NCBI GenBank assembly: GCA_920105625.2
Contig: OV050033.1
Span: 9,032,001 to 9,096,000 of the forward strand
Origin: Clusia tigrina
Lineage: Eukaryota > Arthropoda > Insecta > Diptera > Clusiidae
Length of the DNA: 64,000 nucleotides
Direction of reading: 5' to 3'
Program-made: the position numbers and the translations under genes
Shown: one piece after another, positions 1-12,194 of the stretch
Position numbering within the stretch: the stretch's first letter is position 1
Layout: each line of letters opens with the position of its first letter
The notes under the pieces: model-generated
The model's input: the letters and a program-made list of their open reading frames with translations, nothing else
Databases searched by the model: none
What the model was told of the DNA's origin: nothing

Positions 1-1879
1 GCGCACTGTTGTCTGCTGCCAAGTTGTCTAAGCGCAATTGCGCTGACCCCACCGTTAAAAGGCGGCCACAACTATTTGCTCCTTATGATCCTCAAGCGCC
101 AGCAGCACGCACAGACACCCTCACACCATCACACACTCCCATGAGAACTGACGTACACTTTGTTGCCTTGCTGAGAAGGAAGTTTTTTCCTTAGCCTTTT
201 GTTTGTTATTTGTTTGTTTCTACGGCTTTTCTAATGTTGCGCCTTCGACAACACATTCTTTTAAAGGACATTCACAGCTTTTGGCTTTGCGTCACGTGAC
301 CCCATTCCAAGTTCAATCAAACCTACGTAGTTGCCGTTGCCGTTGCGGAGTGCGCTGCGTGCGTGTGTGTGCGTTTGGCGCCCCATTGGCGCCGTTTTAT
401 TGCGAAGCAGCACCGCCAGCACCAACGTCCGCGGCAGCCCCACAATCACCACAACAAGAACAACAACAGCGGTAAGAGATCCACATTTTATTCTCTCTTC
501 GCCACACCAGACTCCACTACACAGCCCCTGTGTGTGTCACTTGAGTTCCTTATTTTGGACGCTCTGGCGCCAGCATAAAAAATGCCAACACACAAGCACA
601 CAGTTCGCATTTCGAATGGGCACGCCTGATGCTGCCAACGCTCGTCTGCTGCCTGGCTTCCTTGCTGCCCTGCCTGCGTTACAGATTGTACTGCTCTCCC
701 TTCTCACGCCTGATGCTGCTCTTGTGTATATGAGGGACTTTTCCCTGCGAGTTTTTTCTCATTATCCTTCTGTTGGGTGTCGTCAACACACACTCACACT
801 CCCGTACACTTCATGTATATGCGTTGGCAACACTTTCCTGCTGTTTGGTCCTGAACGCAGCAATTTTTCAAGGTTCTTTTCCTTGTGTGTCACTGAATTG
901 CCATCAACAATTTGCAACTGGCGCTTCTGTGGATTATGGCAATTTTTAATTGTGGTACATCAAGTTAATTAAGGCTGCTTAAGGAATTAAAATGTTTCAG
1001 CAGCGGTGTTCCTTTGTGTAGTGAAAGGGCGGAGGGACTGAGACAGGGGCTGCGACAACTTGCGTAGTGATCGTTAACAAATTTTAGGATCTAACTGAAG
1101 GCTCAGAAGGAGTGCCACTGCTTTAGTAATGATATTAAATAAATTTTATGATAGCTCCGTATTTATTTGCGTATTGCATTTTCATATGTTTGAAAGTGAA
1201 GAGTCCTTGAGACGAGGCTTCAATTTGTAGAGTAGTTCTATGTGAGTCCTTTTAGGGGTTACGGATGTGTACGTTCATGCATTATAATGGCAGAAAAGCT
1301 CTTTTTTCTTAACGTGATGTAGCAATTTTCTTCTTCATTCATTGTCAACCTGGAGAAATTTACTAGTAGAAGGATTCCAGTGAGTATCCTTGCAGTCACA
1401 CAAATAGTCAATGAGGATTATAATGAATTCCTCTGCTTTCGGGGAAGAGCAACGGTAGCCGATTAAGCCTTGTGGACATTGCCTTTCCTACCCACGTCGT
1501 TAGTTGCAAAATTTGGTTCAGATTCAGCTTGGATTGTCCATCAACTGTGTCTAAACACTGCGTCGAACTTCTCATACGATTCCACTTTCTATGAACCAAC
1601 AGCAAAGATCTTGTATCATTAGCGCCTCTCGTATGTATTAGATGAGTCTCACACTTGTCAAGAGCATCTTAAAGGATATGCTTCCCTTTTCAACCAAGTC
1701 CCGCAATTATGCTTGTGAGGCTCTGGGGTATTATTCTGTGCCTTCAGCTAATTGTTGGACTACAAACCAGATTGTGAAGCAAAAAGAAGCCGTACCGACT
1801 CTTTTCGATAAGTAAGGCTAGTATACTCGTATGGTTACGAAAATAAGTGCTAATAGTTCCATCACTGGATTGAGTCAAC
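1..1879. other. Gene-less stretch, no recognised coding sequence
   Basis: The first 960 bases are rich in CA/GT and simple sequence. The longest open frame (331-972, + strand) has the low-complexity T/S/C/R composition of chance frames, with no domain and no splice-site support. From about 1000 to 1879 the sequence is AT-rich and unremarkable. I see no RNA gene here. Confidence 0.5.
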
Positions 1880-1911
1880 TTACTTATTTCAAAGTTAATC
1901 CTTAAAGGAAT

Positions 1912-2090
1912 AGCAATGGGCAATGTACCTTCCGTATCCCTGGACAGACTATTTAGATTCATAAAAGAGTCAAAGAAGTTTGAAAAGGTCTAACTTCCCT
2001 TTCACAATCCTTCATCTAGTCCTCCTTAATATTTCTAGGCTTAGAGTACAAAGGGCATCCATTCCTGAGTGCTTGGGACCTCTTTCTATG
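1912..2090 (+). mobile_element. 3' end of a non-LTR retrotransposon (degenerate)
   Basis: This stretch aligns by eye with 44935-45160: both carry a segment reading roughly LDRLLRFIK..KKFEK followed by the same AT-rich 3' tail and an 'agtgcttgg' segment. The end of an ORF2 of Jockey/R1-type elements commonly has a leucine-rich 'LLRFI' segment just before the stop, so I read this as the end of ORF2 plus 3' UTR of a 5'-truncated copy. Stop codons and indels make it non-functional. The clade is uncertain. Confidence 0.45.
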
Positions 2091-4339
2091 GCTAATGAGA
2101 GAGGAAGCTACTTCGTCTTATGTGATTTAAGGGTCTCTCGAAGTTCTTAGCACCTGACTCAGATCGAGCGGCTGCAAAAGGCATCTGTTCCTCAGGTTAG
2201 AGGCGACCTCACACAACAGATGATCTGGTCAACTTATCTGTGGAGCTCACCAGAACTTCCTTGTAACCTAAGGATGAACTCCACTTTCCAGAACTACGGA
2301 AATTTATATAAAAACGAAACATGAACCCACAAGGAAACCAGTCTCCAAGTGGTACCCACATCGTTGGGGAATACCCACCTGCTTCTAGATTTGGAGGTCA
2401 AATGGAAATAGTTCTCCAACTGAAACTTATACAAGACGCTTGGGAGGCCCTATGTCCTACAAGAGATGACAGGAACTAAGAGAGACAGAGAGAGAGAGAG
2501 AGAGAGTTGTACTCATATGAGTAGGCTTTGACCTTCGCTGTCTAGTAGCATGTTTACTACCATGGTAGCCAAGGGAAAAAGACTCCGCGAATATTGGGAT
2601 GAAACTTAATCTGAGCATTGTCTGGCTCAACGGTCAATCACTCGCATTGTTGACATGTTTGCTAACTCAGTGCAAAAGTATCGCACTTACCCTCAACTCT
2701 ATTTGCCAAACACGCACAAACAGACCAAAAGAAAGTAAAACCAATCGAAAATATTAACAATATCCTGTTGAAGGATGTTGTTATTTGTCTAAGCAGCATG
2801 TCTCAAATCCGTCTATCATGGAGTTACATATGCCAATTGCCATTACAGCTGCCACACAAAGGACTTTCAATGATAGTTTCAGCTTGGACCAATGCGAACC
2901 ACATTGAAAAGGACAACAAGGATGTACCCATAAACAAAAGCCAACAATAATAACAAAAACGATGACAACAAACATAATAACAAATCACAAATACAAGTAA
3001 ATGTTATTAGCATGTGAAGCATGCAAAGTCCTTAAATGTCCTAGAGAGAAGCAACAACAACAACGGCAGCAACAACAAATTATTACTGCCAGCAACAACA
3101 AACACAGCTACTACAGCTGCAAAGGAGAAGCGAAAAAAACGAAAACAAAAACAAATAATAGCAATAAAGACAGCAACAACAACAACGTCACTATTATTTT
3201 TGTTGAGATTTTAATGTCCTTCATGTGCGGAGCATATTTTGGAATATTGTACTCGTATTGCTGGCATTTCGCAGTACTCAGATTTTTGTTATTATGCAAA
3301 GCAATTCCACACATGCTCGTTTACCAACGCATGCGACTATTTGCCAATGTGCGGATGAGGACGACTGCGCCAGTCCCAGTACCAGCCAAGGGGGAAAAAT
3401 ATGAGCTCGGAATATTTGCACGTAATATGCGCACATGCCCAGGAAATGACTGCCAAAAACGTTTGCATGTGTGGGTTTTGCGTGCGTGTGTGCATGTGGG
3501 TACATTTTCGTACGAGTATTCGTATTCCCCAGTTGAGTAGAATAACCCAATTGCAAAAAGGACGAGCTCAGAACTAGCATTCGCAATAGTTCCAAAGTAA
3601 ACACCAGCTTCCATTTGTCTTGTTGTCTGAGCAACTTTTCTTTGCCAAGTGTTGTACTTGCATCTTGGCAGAAGATTCTGCAAAGGAAACCACTTGTTCG
3701 GGTGCCTTGCCGTCCTTCTACTCCAACATTTAGCTAAGCAGCGGTCTGCCACACTTCATCGAAATCCATTCTAGAAACTATTGCTCTGGTTATAAAATGG
3801 CGCTAAGGTGCTAATTGTGATTCATGCGAGGATGTGTGGATTAGCCACCTGACCCAACCAATTGCTCTGCCAGAGGTCTGCCAGAGGTCTGCCAGAGGTC
3901 TGCCAGTGTCACCGCCTTCCATTCTAATAATTAGATCACATGATATACTGAGTAGGCTTTGTGGTCCATAACTCAATCTCTTCCATGGAAGATAGTCTCA
4001 GTATATCTAATATCCTTCTTGCCAAAACTTATTTGTCTTGAACACAAAATTGTCGTTTCATGATCAACTTTTAGGAAGCTTCTACAGTAGGAAGCTTCTG
4101 CTATGTAGTATCTGCTTATTTCTTAGCCTATTCTGGACCATTCCCTGAAGCACTGCATACTTACACCGGTTGAGTCTCATGAGAGTTTCATCCAGTTCCC
4201 GAGCGGTTTATTAGAACTAAGTTTCAGTTGTGTTTGCTTCCGGACGATCATCTTAAGTCGACCAAATTCAAGGAAGAAAAACGAACGAAACTAAATTCCT
4301 TCTGATCGCTCGGAAACTGGGCGGGACTCTCTCTGGAAC
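2091..4339. other. Gene-less stretch with simple repeats
   Basis: It contains a (GA)n tract at 2480-2506, a CAA/CAG-rich opa-like stretch at about 3045-3190, and 3.5 copies of an 11-bp unit (tctgccagagg) at 3865-3906. Open frames across 3001-3540 exist only because of the CAA-rich sequence. No gene is supported. Confidence 0.5.
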
Positions 4340-4369
4340 ATGATTTTCGCTACTTACTTTTACCATCCA

Positions 4370-4622
4370 GATCCAGATCTTTTGTACTACAGCCAGTCCT
4401 CTACTTTACTACATACAACTTTTTTGTACTACATCCTGTCCTCTACTGTATTATTTCCATATATTTTTTATTACATCCACTCTTCTACTGTATTATATCC
4501 ATATCCATCCTTTGTACTAAATCCAGTCTTTTACTGTACTACATCCATATCTTTTGTACTACACCCACTCTTCTAGTGTACTACATCCAGATATTTTGTA
4601 CTACATCCAGATCATTGTACAG
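4370..4622 (+). repeat. Degenerate tandem repeat around 'tactacatccag'
   Basis: Roughly 35-45 bp units with the core 'tttgtactacatccag' plus 'tcctctactgtac' recur about six to seven times with divergence. The open frame covering it is a product of the repeat. Confidence 0.65.
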
Positions 4623-7600
4623 TACTGTAGACTTTGGGATTGTATCTGAAGGTAACAACTTCATCATAGGAATTAATTGAGCGCCGTACCAAACAATCCT
4701 TTAATTAAGTTTCACTAAATAACTGCCTTTTCGACTCATCTTTGTGAGATAGAATCTGTAATTATAGTGACCAAAATTATAGCTGCAATTGACCATTAAT
4801 ATCAGATTTCTTATATTATATATATTATTGATATATTGTCTAGGCTACTACTCTAAGAATAACATTTGCCTGCCTATGTAGTATGAACTCGTTGTACAAT
4901 GATTGGACTTGCAATCTGCTTTGCACCGACTTCCCTGATCATTTCATATGCTCAAGCAATTCTTTGCTCTGAGGTGTAGTCCTGTATCTGATACAGAGTA
5001 TCTGTAGAGCAGTATCTGATCTTTGCTTAGTCAATTTGTCCAATAGCCTACTTTGTTCCACACCAATGTGTCCTTTAAGCCACATGAGACTTTACTTTGC
5101 TATAAGAACATTAATTTAAATATTGAACTCATTTATGTACCAAGGCCTCAATTCGCTTCATGAGCATAATCACCACTTGATTCCCAAGATCACGAATTTC
5201 CTTCTCTCACAGTCAACACTCTCACTCAATAGCTATGATATTTACTTTCTGTTGCTTCCTTAAACAATTCTGACTTATTAATGCCAAGTGAGAAGTATGC
5301 TAAGGATCTAATAAGGAGCTGGTGCCTTACACATTGCTATCAATTTGATTCTATCTCAATTACTTTGCAACTAGTACCCAACTGGCACATTTTTCACTTA
5401 CTAACAGATTCGTTATATATGCGCACTATGTTCAATTTTCACTGCAGGGATGGTTCTTAGAATCCCCCATCTCAGTCATAGAAAATTGCTGTGCCTGTTC
5501 CGTCCGAAGCAGGATGCAAAAAAAATGTTTAAAATATTTTTTGCACAATCCTGAGTCTCCACTGAGTTGGTATGTGCATCTCAATGCTCCCACTGAAAAA
5601 GTCCATCAAATTGGAGCGTGCTGGTCTGCACGGATGTGTGTTTAGATGGCTTGTTCTCTGACTGGTTGTGGTGTTTATTTTGCTGCTATAAATAGTTGCT
5701 CAATATTGATAATAAAGGATATTGATTGACTATGCAAGTGGAATTCAGAGTAACTCTTTCACGCAAAGAAAATTTGTTAGTCTGAAGTTCTTTATAGTGT
5801 ACGAAAGCAATTCAACCAGCAAAGCCAAACCTCGGTATTCCCATAGCTACATGTAAGCTTCAAATAAATATAATATCCTTCGACGCAGGGAGCAAATACT
5901 CAACTCTCCACAGCCTTGGAGACATAATTAATTATTATTTAATTAATTAATTAATTATAATAATGATTCCAATGAAGGATCCATGTCCCATCTAGGGTGG
6001 GATGACTCCTCAGAAACTCACTCGTATTGATATCAATTTCAGCGAAACTTTGATTCGAATCGAATTATTTTCGTATTATATTTTTAGTCACCATTCCAGC
6101 ACAGCAATCACTCATTTCCCGATTCCCAATAACTTCCTTCTGCGACACAATCCTTTCATCTTTAGTTGTGTTATTTATAATCATCCAACTTTTTATCTGC
6201 ACCCGTCAGTTTAGCACTAACCTGGCCTGAAATAAATGTCAAGCACTCAAAGGATCCACTGTCCCTTAGTAGACAAAATGCAGCAACCGCATTAGCGGCA
6301 TAATGGGATACTGGACTCTGGTTACTCATTATGAATCCTCTGAAATGATTTTTTCAAGAGTTGCATGGATGAGTAGGACCAGGAGTCCATCAAACAGCTG
6401 ATTTGCACGTGTACAGCGCTGTCTAAAAGGAGAACTACTTTACTGGACTCTCTCGAGGACTTTTCTTGTATAATAATAAGTTCCATCAATGGCTTTTTGA
6501 AATCCTTCAAATAGCTGGACTTTTGAGAGAGAATGGGGATTGAGAATTGGTTCTAATGTGGTGTCACAATGAGGCCAATTCTGGTCTAGTTGTGCTTTTG
6601 GCAGGCACTCTGCATACTTAACTACATATTTCTAGTATCGTCATCATCATCTTCATCGTCATCATTGACGGACAACCATTGTTGATCATTGCCGAGTTAT
6701 TGGCCTGCGCCCGTCGTCTCTGCTAAGCGTACTTTGACGCCAGTTGGAAACACCGAGTGCCACCAGGTCTTTTTGAACTTGGTCCTTCCATAGCAACGGT
6801 GGTATTGCCCTTCTGCTCATATCGTCACTTGTCCATGTTTTATATAGTTTCTATGGTGAAGAGGAGTTTCATCCGCTGGTCTTCCAATTCCTGGGTACTA
6901 TAACGACTGTGTTCTACTCTTATAACATTGGATAGTGTGATTATCAGAGTTCCCACCACTAGACTAGTAGCTCGGTGGTTCTCCGGCCTGCCCCACTTCT
7001 ACTCTCAATTCTCAACTAGCAGCACCATAAGGAACCCTACAGTCTGCTCAATGGCATCAACTTGTAGCTTCGGCATGCAAGCTCACCCAACAAATTCTAA
7101 GCAGCGCATAGGCTTGGGTTGGTTTGGTTTGGTTGACTTCCTGGTTGTCCCAACAGTTGTGACAATAATATATTTAATTTTAATTAGTCCGCTGCTCAAT
7201 GCATTATTAAAAAGTTCATGAAAGTGCACTGCAGGAGCATTGCTTAAGTGAAGCACCCTATTTGCGAGTGGGTCAATAAATTCTTCCATTGTCATTTGCA
7301 TAATTTCCGCACAAAAGCGAGTGCCGCAAGCTGTTCCGGCTTTGAAGAATTATAAAACGGAAACGAAATGAAAAGAACAAAGCGAAGGCATTACTCAACA
7401 CATGCAGATTCACAGCTACCCAAATACACACACATGCACACAGTCACACACATGCACACATGCATCTACAGCAATTGGCATAAGCACGCAAATGGTTGTT
7501 GAAATGGTGGTGGGAAGCGATTACGTTAGAGCATCATTAAAACAATGGAATTGCTTTACAATAGCTCAGCTGAGGTTGAGGCTGGCGCTGGCGCTGAACA

Positions 7601-8884
7601 AACAACTCATAAATTCAGCATTGTCAAGAAAAGATGCCACCGAATGCAGAGTGTGGGGTGGCGGGGACGTTGGAGGAGGAACTGCAGCGGTGCAAGCGCA
7701 TTGCCACACAAACAAACCAAACACACACGAATTCGCAGCCACTGAAATGCGGACTCAAACACACACACTCAGTCTTTGAAATGTAGACTAACACACATAC
7801 ACACTCAAATACACACACTCAGATGCGCCAAAGAAAGCGACATGAGTTTGCAATAAAAATGCGCAGAAAACTGTTCAAAAAAGATGTTTAACAAAAAAAA
7901 AAAGTGGAAAACGAACCCGAGCGAAAGCAGCTTAAATTCAATACGCTTCCACTCCCACTTCCGCCTTTGCTTTACTTGTGTTACTTGTGCAATTTGAGCT
8001 TAAAGCCAATACTTGTACATGGGAGCATTTCACCGTTTGCTAGTTTCGCTTGCAACGCTTCTTTTTTGTAAATAAGAAAAGCGCATTGACCTGTAAACCT
8101 GCCTCTCTATGTCCTTTATTGATATTAGTGTGCAGGGGTGTGAGTGTGTGTGTTGGAGTGGGGGTGTATGCGGGCGCATCTGCAACCAAAACTCCAAACA
8201 GTCGAGCGCATTGCACACAAATACGTACGCGTGCCTGCATAGCTGTGAAGCGGTGGGTGGTGCGGCTAAATTCGCATCTATTACTGCCACTAAATAGCAG
8301 GTCCTGCTTCTTTTGCCACTGCTGCTGCTGGTGTACTCGTAGATCATTCCAGCCCAGAGGTATTTGATTGGCGAAATTGCAAAGAAAATTGAAAAATCAC
8401 TGAGAGGAAAATTTTTCGATTTGCTTATGTAAATGGCCGCAGGCATTAGGCATGTTTGGGGGTGGAAGGGCGCTCGGCAAATTATGCTGGGAGCACTCGC
8501 CGTTGGCTTATGTTGGAAAGGGAATATGTAACCGGGCTTAGTTACGCACTCCAATGCACCAGTTGAGCTGTGCTCGGGGTATTATAGCCCAACTATGAGC
8601 ACTTATTCTGAACAAACAAGGATATCCTTGTGAATAATTATAATTGGCTTAACTAGTGAGTAGATGCGATTTGGTGGAGTGAACGGAGTGGATCAATAGA
8701 AAGGGAGGGGTGGAGCAATACCAATGCCGCAGTGGTCGAAAAGAGTCCAGTGGATTGGATTAAAAACGGTTTGTAAAGGAATTCAATCATTTCAGGAGAA
8801 ATTCGATATTGAAGGTGGAGCAATTCATCAGCATTGTGAAGAAATTATTCCTTAAGCATGTTTTGTCCTTTAGGAGTGTCATGC
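4623..8884. other. Gene-less stretch
   Basis: AT-rich sequence with a TTAA-rich palindromic tract at 5925-5965, a (TCA)n tract near 6641-6665, and CA-rich tracts at about 7425-7460 and 7745-7822. A short 'ggtggttctccggcctgcccca' segment near 6973-6994 resembles the 3' tail of the retrotransposon family seen at 45.1 and 30.6 kb. No open frame has recognisable domain content, including the 174-codon minus frame at 8030-8554. Confidence 0.45.
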
Positions 8885-9420
8885 TACAAGCGTATAATGA
8901 TAATATTGACTATGGTCTACGACTGCGGAGTGTATCGATTCATATGGAAGGATGAGCTTATGTTGGCTTTCTACTAGAATTGTTCTCATCCCTGTTTGCC
9001 TAGGGGAACTTCGGCGCCTGCGGCATTGTGGGTTCTTCTGGAATGCCACTTTTGCTATGTCGTCAAGTTCTTTTCGCAATCTATTCAATTCTACTTTTTT
9101 CTATTGACCTCCGCGTTCACCAGTTCGTTGTGAGGGCTAGCAAATCTTCATTGTAGATGAGAACTGTCCAGTTGATGTGGTATAAGGACCTTAGACACTT
9201 GTTAACGAATGTCCGGAGTTTATTACAGATAACGTTTGAAGCCTTCCACGTCTCCGTTTCATATAACAGCACTGGCTTTATGCAGGGACAATTCGCGAAA
9301 TCGCCACACTTTTTGTAGCTTGTGGCAGCCTCCTCTAGCTTTGTTTATACGACCCCAATTTCTGACAACTTGGCTGCCAAGATAGCAGAACTCTTTCACC
9401 CCTTCCACACAGGCAACTTC
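8885..9420 (-). mobile_element. RTE-like non-LTR retrotransposon fragment (C-terminal region of ORF2)
   Basis: Reading the minus strand from 9420 downward gives EVACVEGVKEFCYLGSQVVR, then RINKARGGCHKLQKVWR, then (after a frameshift) a VLLYETETW-like block and KLRTFVNKCLRS..INWTV..NEDLLALTTNW, then after another shift LRKELDDIAKVAFQKNPQ and RRRRSSPRQT. This order of blocks (YLGS; KA..A..KL..VW; LLYG.ETW; NKCLR; LR...DIA..AL.WNPQG.R.RG.PR.TW) is the standard region downstream of the reverse transcriptase in RTE-type and related elements. At least two frameshifts and in-frame stops make it a relic. Neither end of the element is visible. Confidence 0.75.
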
Positions 9421-10189
9421 TTATAGTAAGGCAATTAGCAGATGGTTTCTTCCTAGTAACTTTTATGTTGGAATGCTCTTCCATATTTATTTTCTATTTA
9501 CTTAAACCGATTTCAGATCAAGTATTTAAAGTCCTCACCCAATCTTTAGAGTCACTAAAGTGAAGCCCGCTCTTTTACAGACCATCAGAAAGGACCACGT
9601 TTCAACTCTCATTATTTTCTTTATTTCCAACTTACTTAAACTACAGTTCCCTGCAATTCTACTCTTGACTTGCCATCAAGTTTATGCATCCAGGCACTTA
9701 AGAAGTCCTTCTACTTCACCGCATAATGCAATTCTGTTTAATTGTGAAATCCTACACCATCATTTCTGTGGCGAGGTGAACGAGTGCTAGTTTGGAGTCC
9801 CTCAACTGAGAGTCCTTGAGCGAGAAATTCGAATACAAAATTTTGTATTATTAAATTCACTTTGTCCACAATTGTGCGAGCAAGCGTAGCAAAGTAACAA
9901 CTTGCAGAACATGCCACACAAACACCAAAGTGAATTAACAACAGAAAACTCCACGCCAACTTCGTCTTCGACCGAAAGCAACCGTTAAATTTGAATTTAT
10001 TACAATGCCCTGCAAGGCGAGTGGCCAGCGCCAACACGGGCGCTCACAAATCATCAACTCAACAAAGTGAAACCCAATTAAGGTGGAAGCAGAGAACATA
10101 AAAGCTCGCACACTTGCACGCAAGTTACCAAACATGCTGCGAACAAATTGCGTGTGTGTATTAGAACGGTTTCTGCAGCTGAACACAAC
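9421..10189. other. Gene-less stretch
   Basis: Moderately complex sequence, no recognisable domain on either strand, no RNA gene seen. Confidence 0.4.
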
Positions 10190-10545
10190 AATACCAGGCG
10201 AACTTTCTCTCCTCTACTCCCCCACTTTCCGCTTAGGGAGTTGGTGGTCTCTTTCGTAGGTTGTTACTTTTGTTAGTTTCATTGACAGCAATCGTTACTT
10301 TGTACTCGTTACTTTGTACTCGTTACTTTTTACTCTTTACTTGAGCTGCATTCGTTACGCCGGTCTCTACTCGCTTAACAATGCCAGACGAACTTTCTCT
10401 CCTCTACTCCCCCACTAATCTCATAGGATGTTGATGGTGTCATTCGGAGATTGTTACTTTTGTTAGTTTCATTGATAGCACTCGTTACTTTGCACTCGTT
10501 ACTTTATCTAAATTTGTTACGCCAGTCTTTGCTCGCTTAAAGTCG
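10190..10545 (+). repeat. Tandem duplication of about 180 bp with internal 'actcgttactttgt' repeats
   Basis: Two adjacent copies start 'aatgccagacgaactttctc' (about 10190 and 10380) and share 'ctcctctactcccccact' and 'gttacttttgttagtttcat'. Within each copy a 14-bp unit (actcgttactttgt) is repeated. Confidence 0.75.
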
Positions 10546-11304
10546 CTTAGACCTAGCACAGAGACTCATAACTTATCAAGAATTATTAGTAGTAGCCTTG
10601 GATACCATTGTTTGAGGTCTCACTCTTGAATTTACTCTTCATTATCCCTTTAAGTTGATGAGCGATTTTTCACTCTTTAATCCTTTTTGTTATCGGGTGA
10701 CTTGAAAATAATGTGAAGTGGGACTCCGGCGAAGCCAAAAAACATAAGGCAGACAATTGAGAGTACGAGTAAGATTTATGTGTACTCTTCGTTTGTGTTT
10801 TGGAATGGTTTTTCACCGTCAGGCTCCATCATATTTGGTAATGACATTTTTCAGCTGGCTAAGGAAACTGTGAAGCTGCTATAGTAGATAATATGAGGAA
10901 TCCATAACCCTCGAGTATGGTCCCCCACTGTTGAGCCTGTGGAAACGTGGATGAATTTTGTTGAGTCTCTTTAATATCGATTTCTCTTGGTAGAGTCAGT
11001 TCAACAAGAGAGAAACGACGATCATTCATAGTTAAGGAGTACATATAACTATCTCTTTCACACATTGCGATTATTTGTTTACACGTCCAAGACACCACGG
11101 TCACATCAGCTCACTATCACTCGGTACTTCATTCAGAGAGGATGTTTGACGAAATGAGTTCCGTATACGCGAAACGGTAAGAGGCGGTATTTTGATGTAC
11201 TCTCCTGAAAGGACCGAAAATGGCGTATACTGCCTTAGCTAAACCAAGTTGAAAGTTGGAGTGCTTCGTTAAGAAGTGGATAAAACGGTAGGAGGAATCA
11301 AACA
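10546..11304. other. Gene-less stretch leading into a Tc1 relic
   Basis: No coding sequence recognised. The stretch 11100-11304 could be the 5' end of the Tc1-like element that follows, but I cannot see a terminal inverted repeat. Confidence 0.35.
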
Positions 11305-12194
11305 ATATAGATGACCTTCCGGATTGCAGGATATCGAGAGCAAAGTCCAACCGGCAGGATACAGTGATTTTCAAGCTGTTTGCGCAGAACCCTATTCTGC
11401 GGCTGCGGGAAGCTAAGGAGAAACTTTTCAAAAAGGAACTAGCATTGGCCTCAATACAATCAGGCAGCGCCGACACAAGACAAAGGTCAAATTTCGCTCT
11501 ACAACCTCGAAACCATTGCTTACGGTAGACCGCATAAGAACTGAAGGACCTGGGCTAGTGAAAACAGGAATCGCGATTGGTCGAAGGAGGTGTGTACTAA
11601 TTAATCAATTTTTTTTGGCACGTGTTCCGGCGAAGTGAGTCTGGTTAGCAAGCAATGAATAAATTATAGAACGCACCGTCAAGCACCCTGTAAAAGTTAA
11701 TGCCTGAGGATGCTTTCAGAAAGTGGTGTTGGCAGTTTGCTCCTCTTCAGGCAACATTTGAAAGCGGACTTCATGGTGAAATTACAGAAGCGTGGCCCTT
11801 TGGAGTCAGCCAAGACGATGTTTGGACCTAATAAGGAAAGTTGAGATCTACAAGAAGTGAATGATCCAGAGCATCGGAGACGTCGGAGACATCGAAATGG
11901 AGAGATCATCGTAGAGTCATCACAATAGATTGTCTCTAACAATCTCCAGATGGCAAACCTATAGAAAATGTGCGGGTCATTAGAGGCAAGTTTAAAGAAA
12001 GGCCTGTCTACCATCTGAAGCAACTTCGCCGAAGAAAGTTGGCGTTCCCTGTCCACGGAGTGGCCTCTTGATCCATCATGAAAGCATAGAAATTGATTAT
12101 TATTTCCACAGAGTATGCTGAAAAATTAGTTGAAAGTATGCCAAGAAGGTGCGCAGCTATTCTCGAAGCTGAAAGCGATTTCGCCGAGTTCTGA
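11305..12194 (+). pseudogene. Decayed Tc1-like transposase
   Basis: Piecewise translation in all three plus frames gives a collinear Tc1-type transposase. First comes an N-terminal helix-turn-helix region (NPILRLREAKEKLFKKELAL, then GLNTIRQRR and STTSKPLLTVDRIR, which corresponds to the usual 'TIRRRL...KPLLT..H...RL'). Then TVKHPVKVNA-GCF near 11660-11710, a segment matching 'LMFG...WELQEDNDPKH' near 11810-11870, and the typical C-terminus EYAEKLVESMPRRCAAILEA followed by ESDFAEF and a stop at 12192-12194. Numerous stops and frameshifts separate the blocks, and the catalytic aspartates are not preserved in one frame. This is a near full-length but dead copy. A partial inverted copy lies at 15.7-15.9 kb. 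Confidence 0.72.

Noticed and set aside
331..972. 213-codon open frame on the plus strand
   Set aside because: Composition is that of CA/TC-rich simple sequence, no domain, no signal peptide, no splice sites or related sequence nearby.
3001..3540. 179-codon frame with poly-Gln start
   Set aside because: The frame is carried by CAA/CAG repeats and then by random sequence; opposite-strand frames of similar length are also open.
8030..8554. 174-codon minus-strand frame
   Set aside because: No domain, no conserved-looking segment, overlaps other chance frames on the plus strand.
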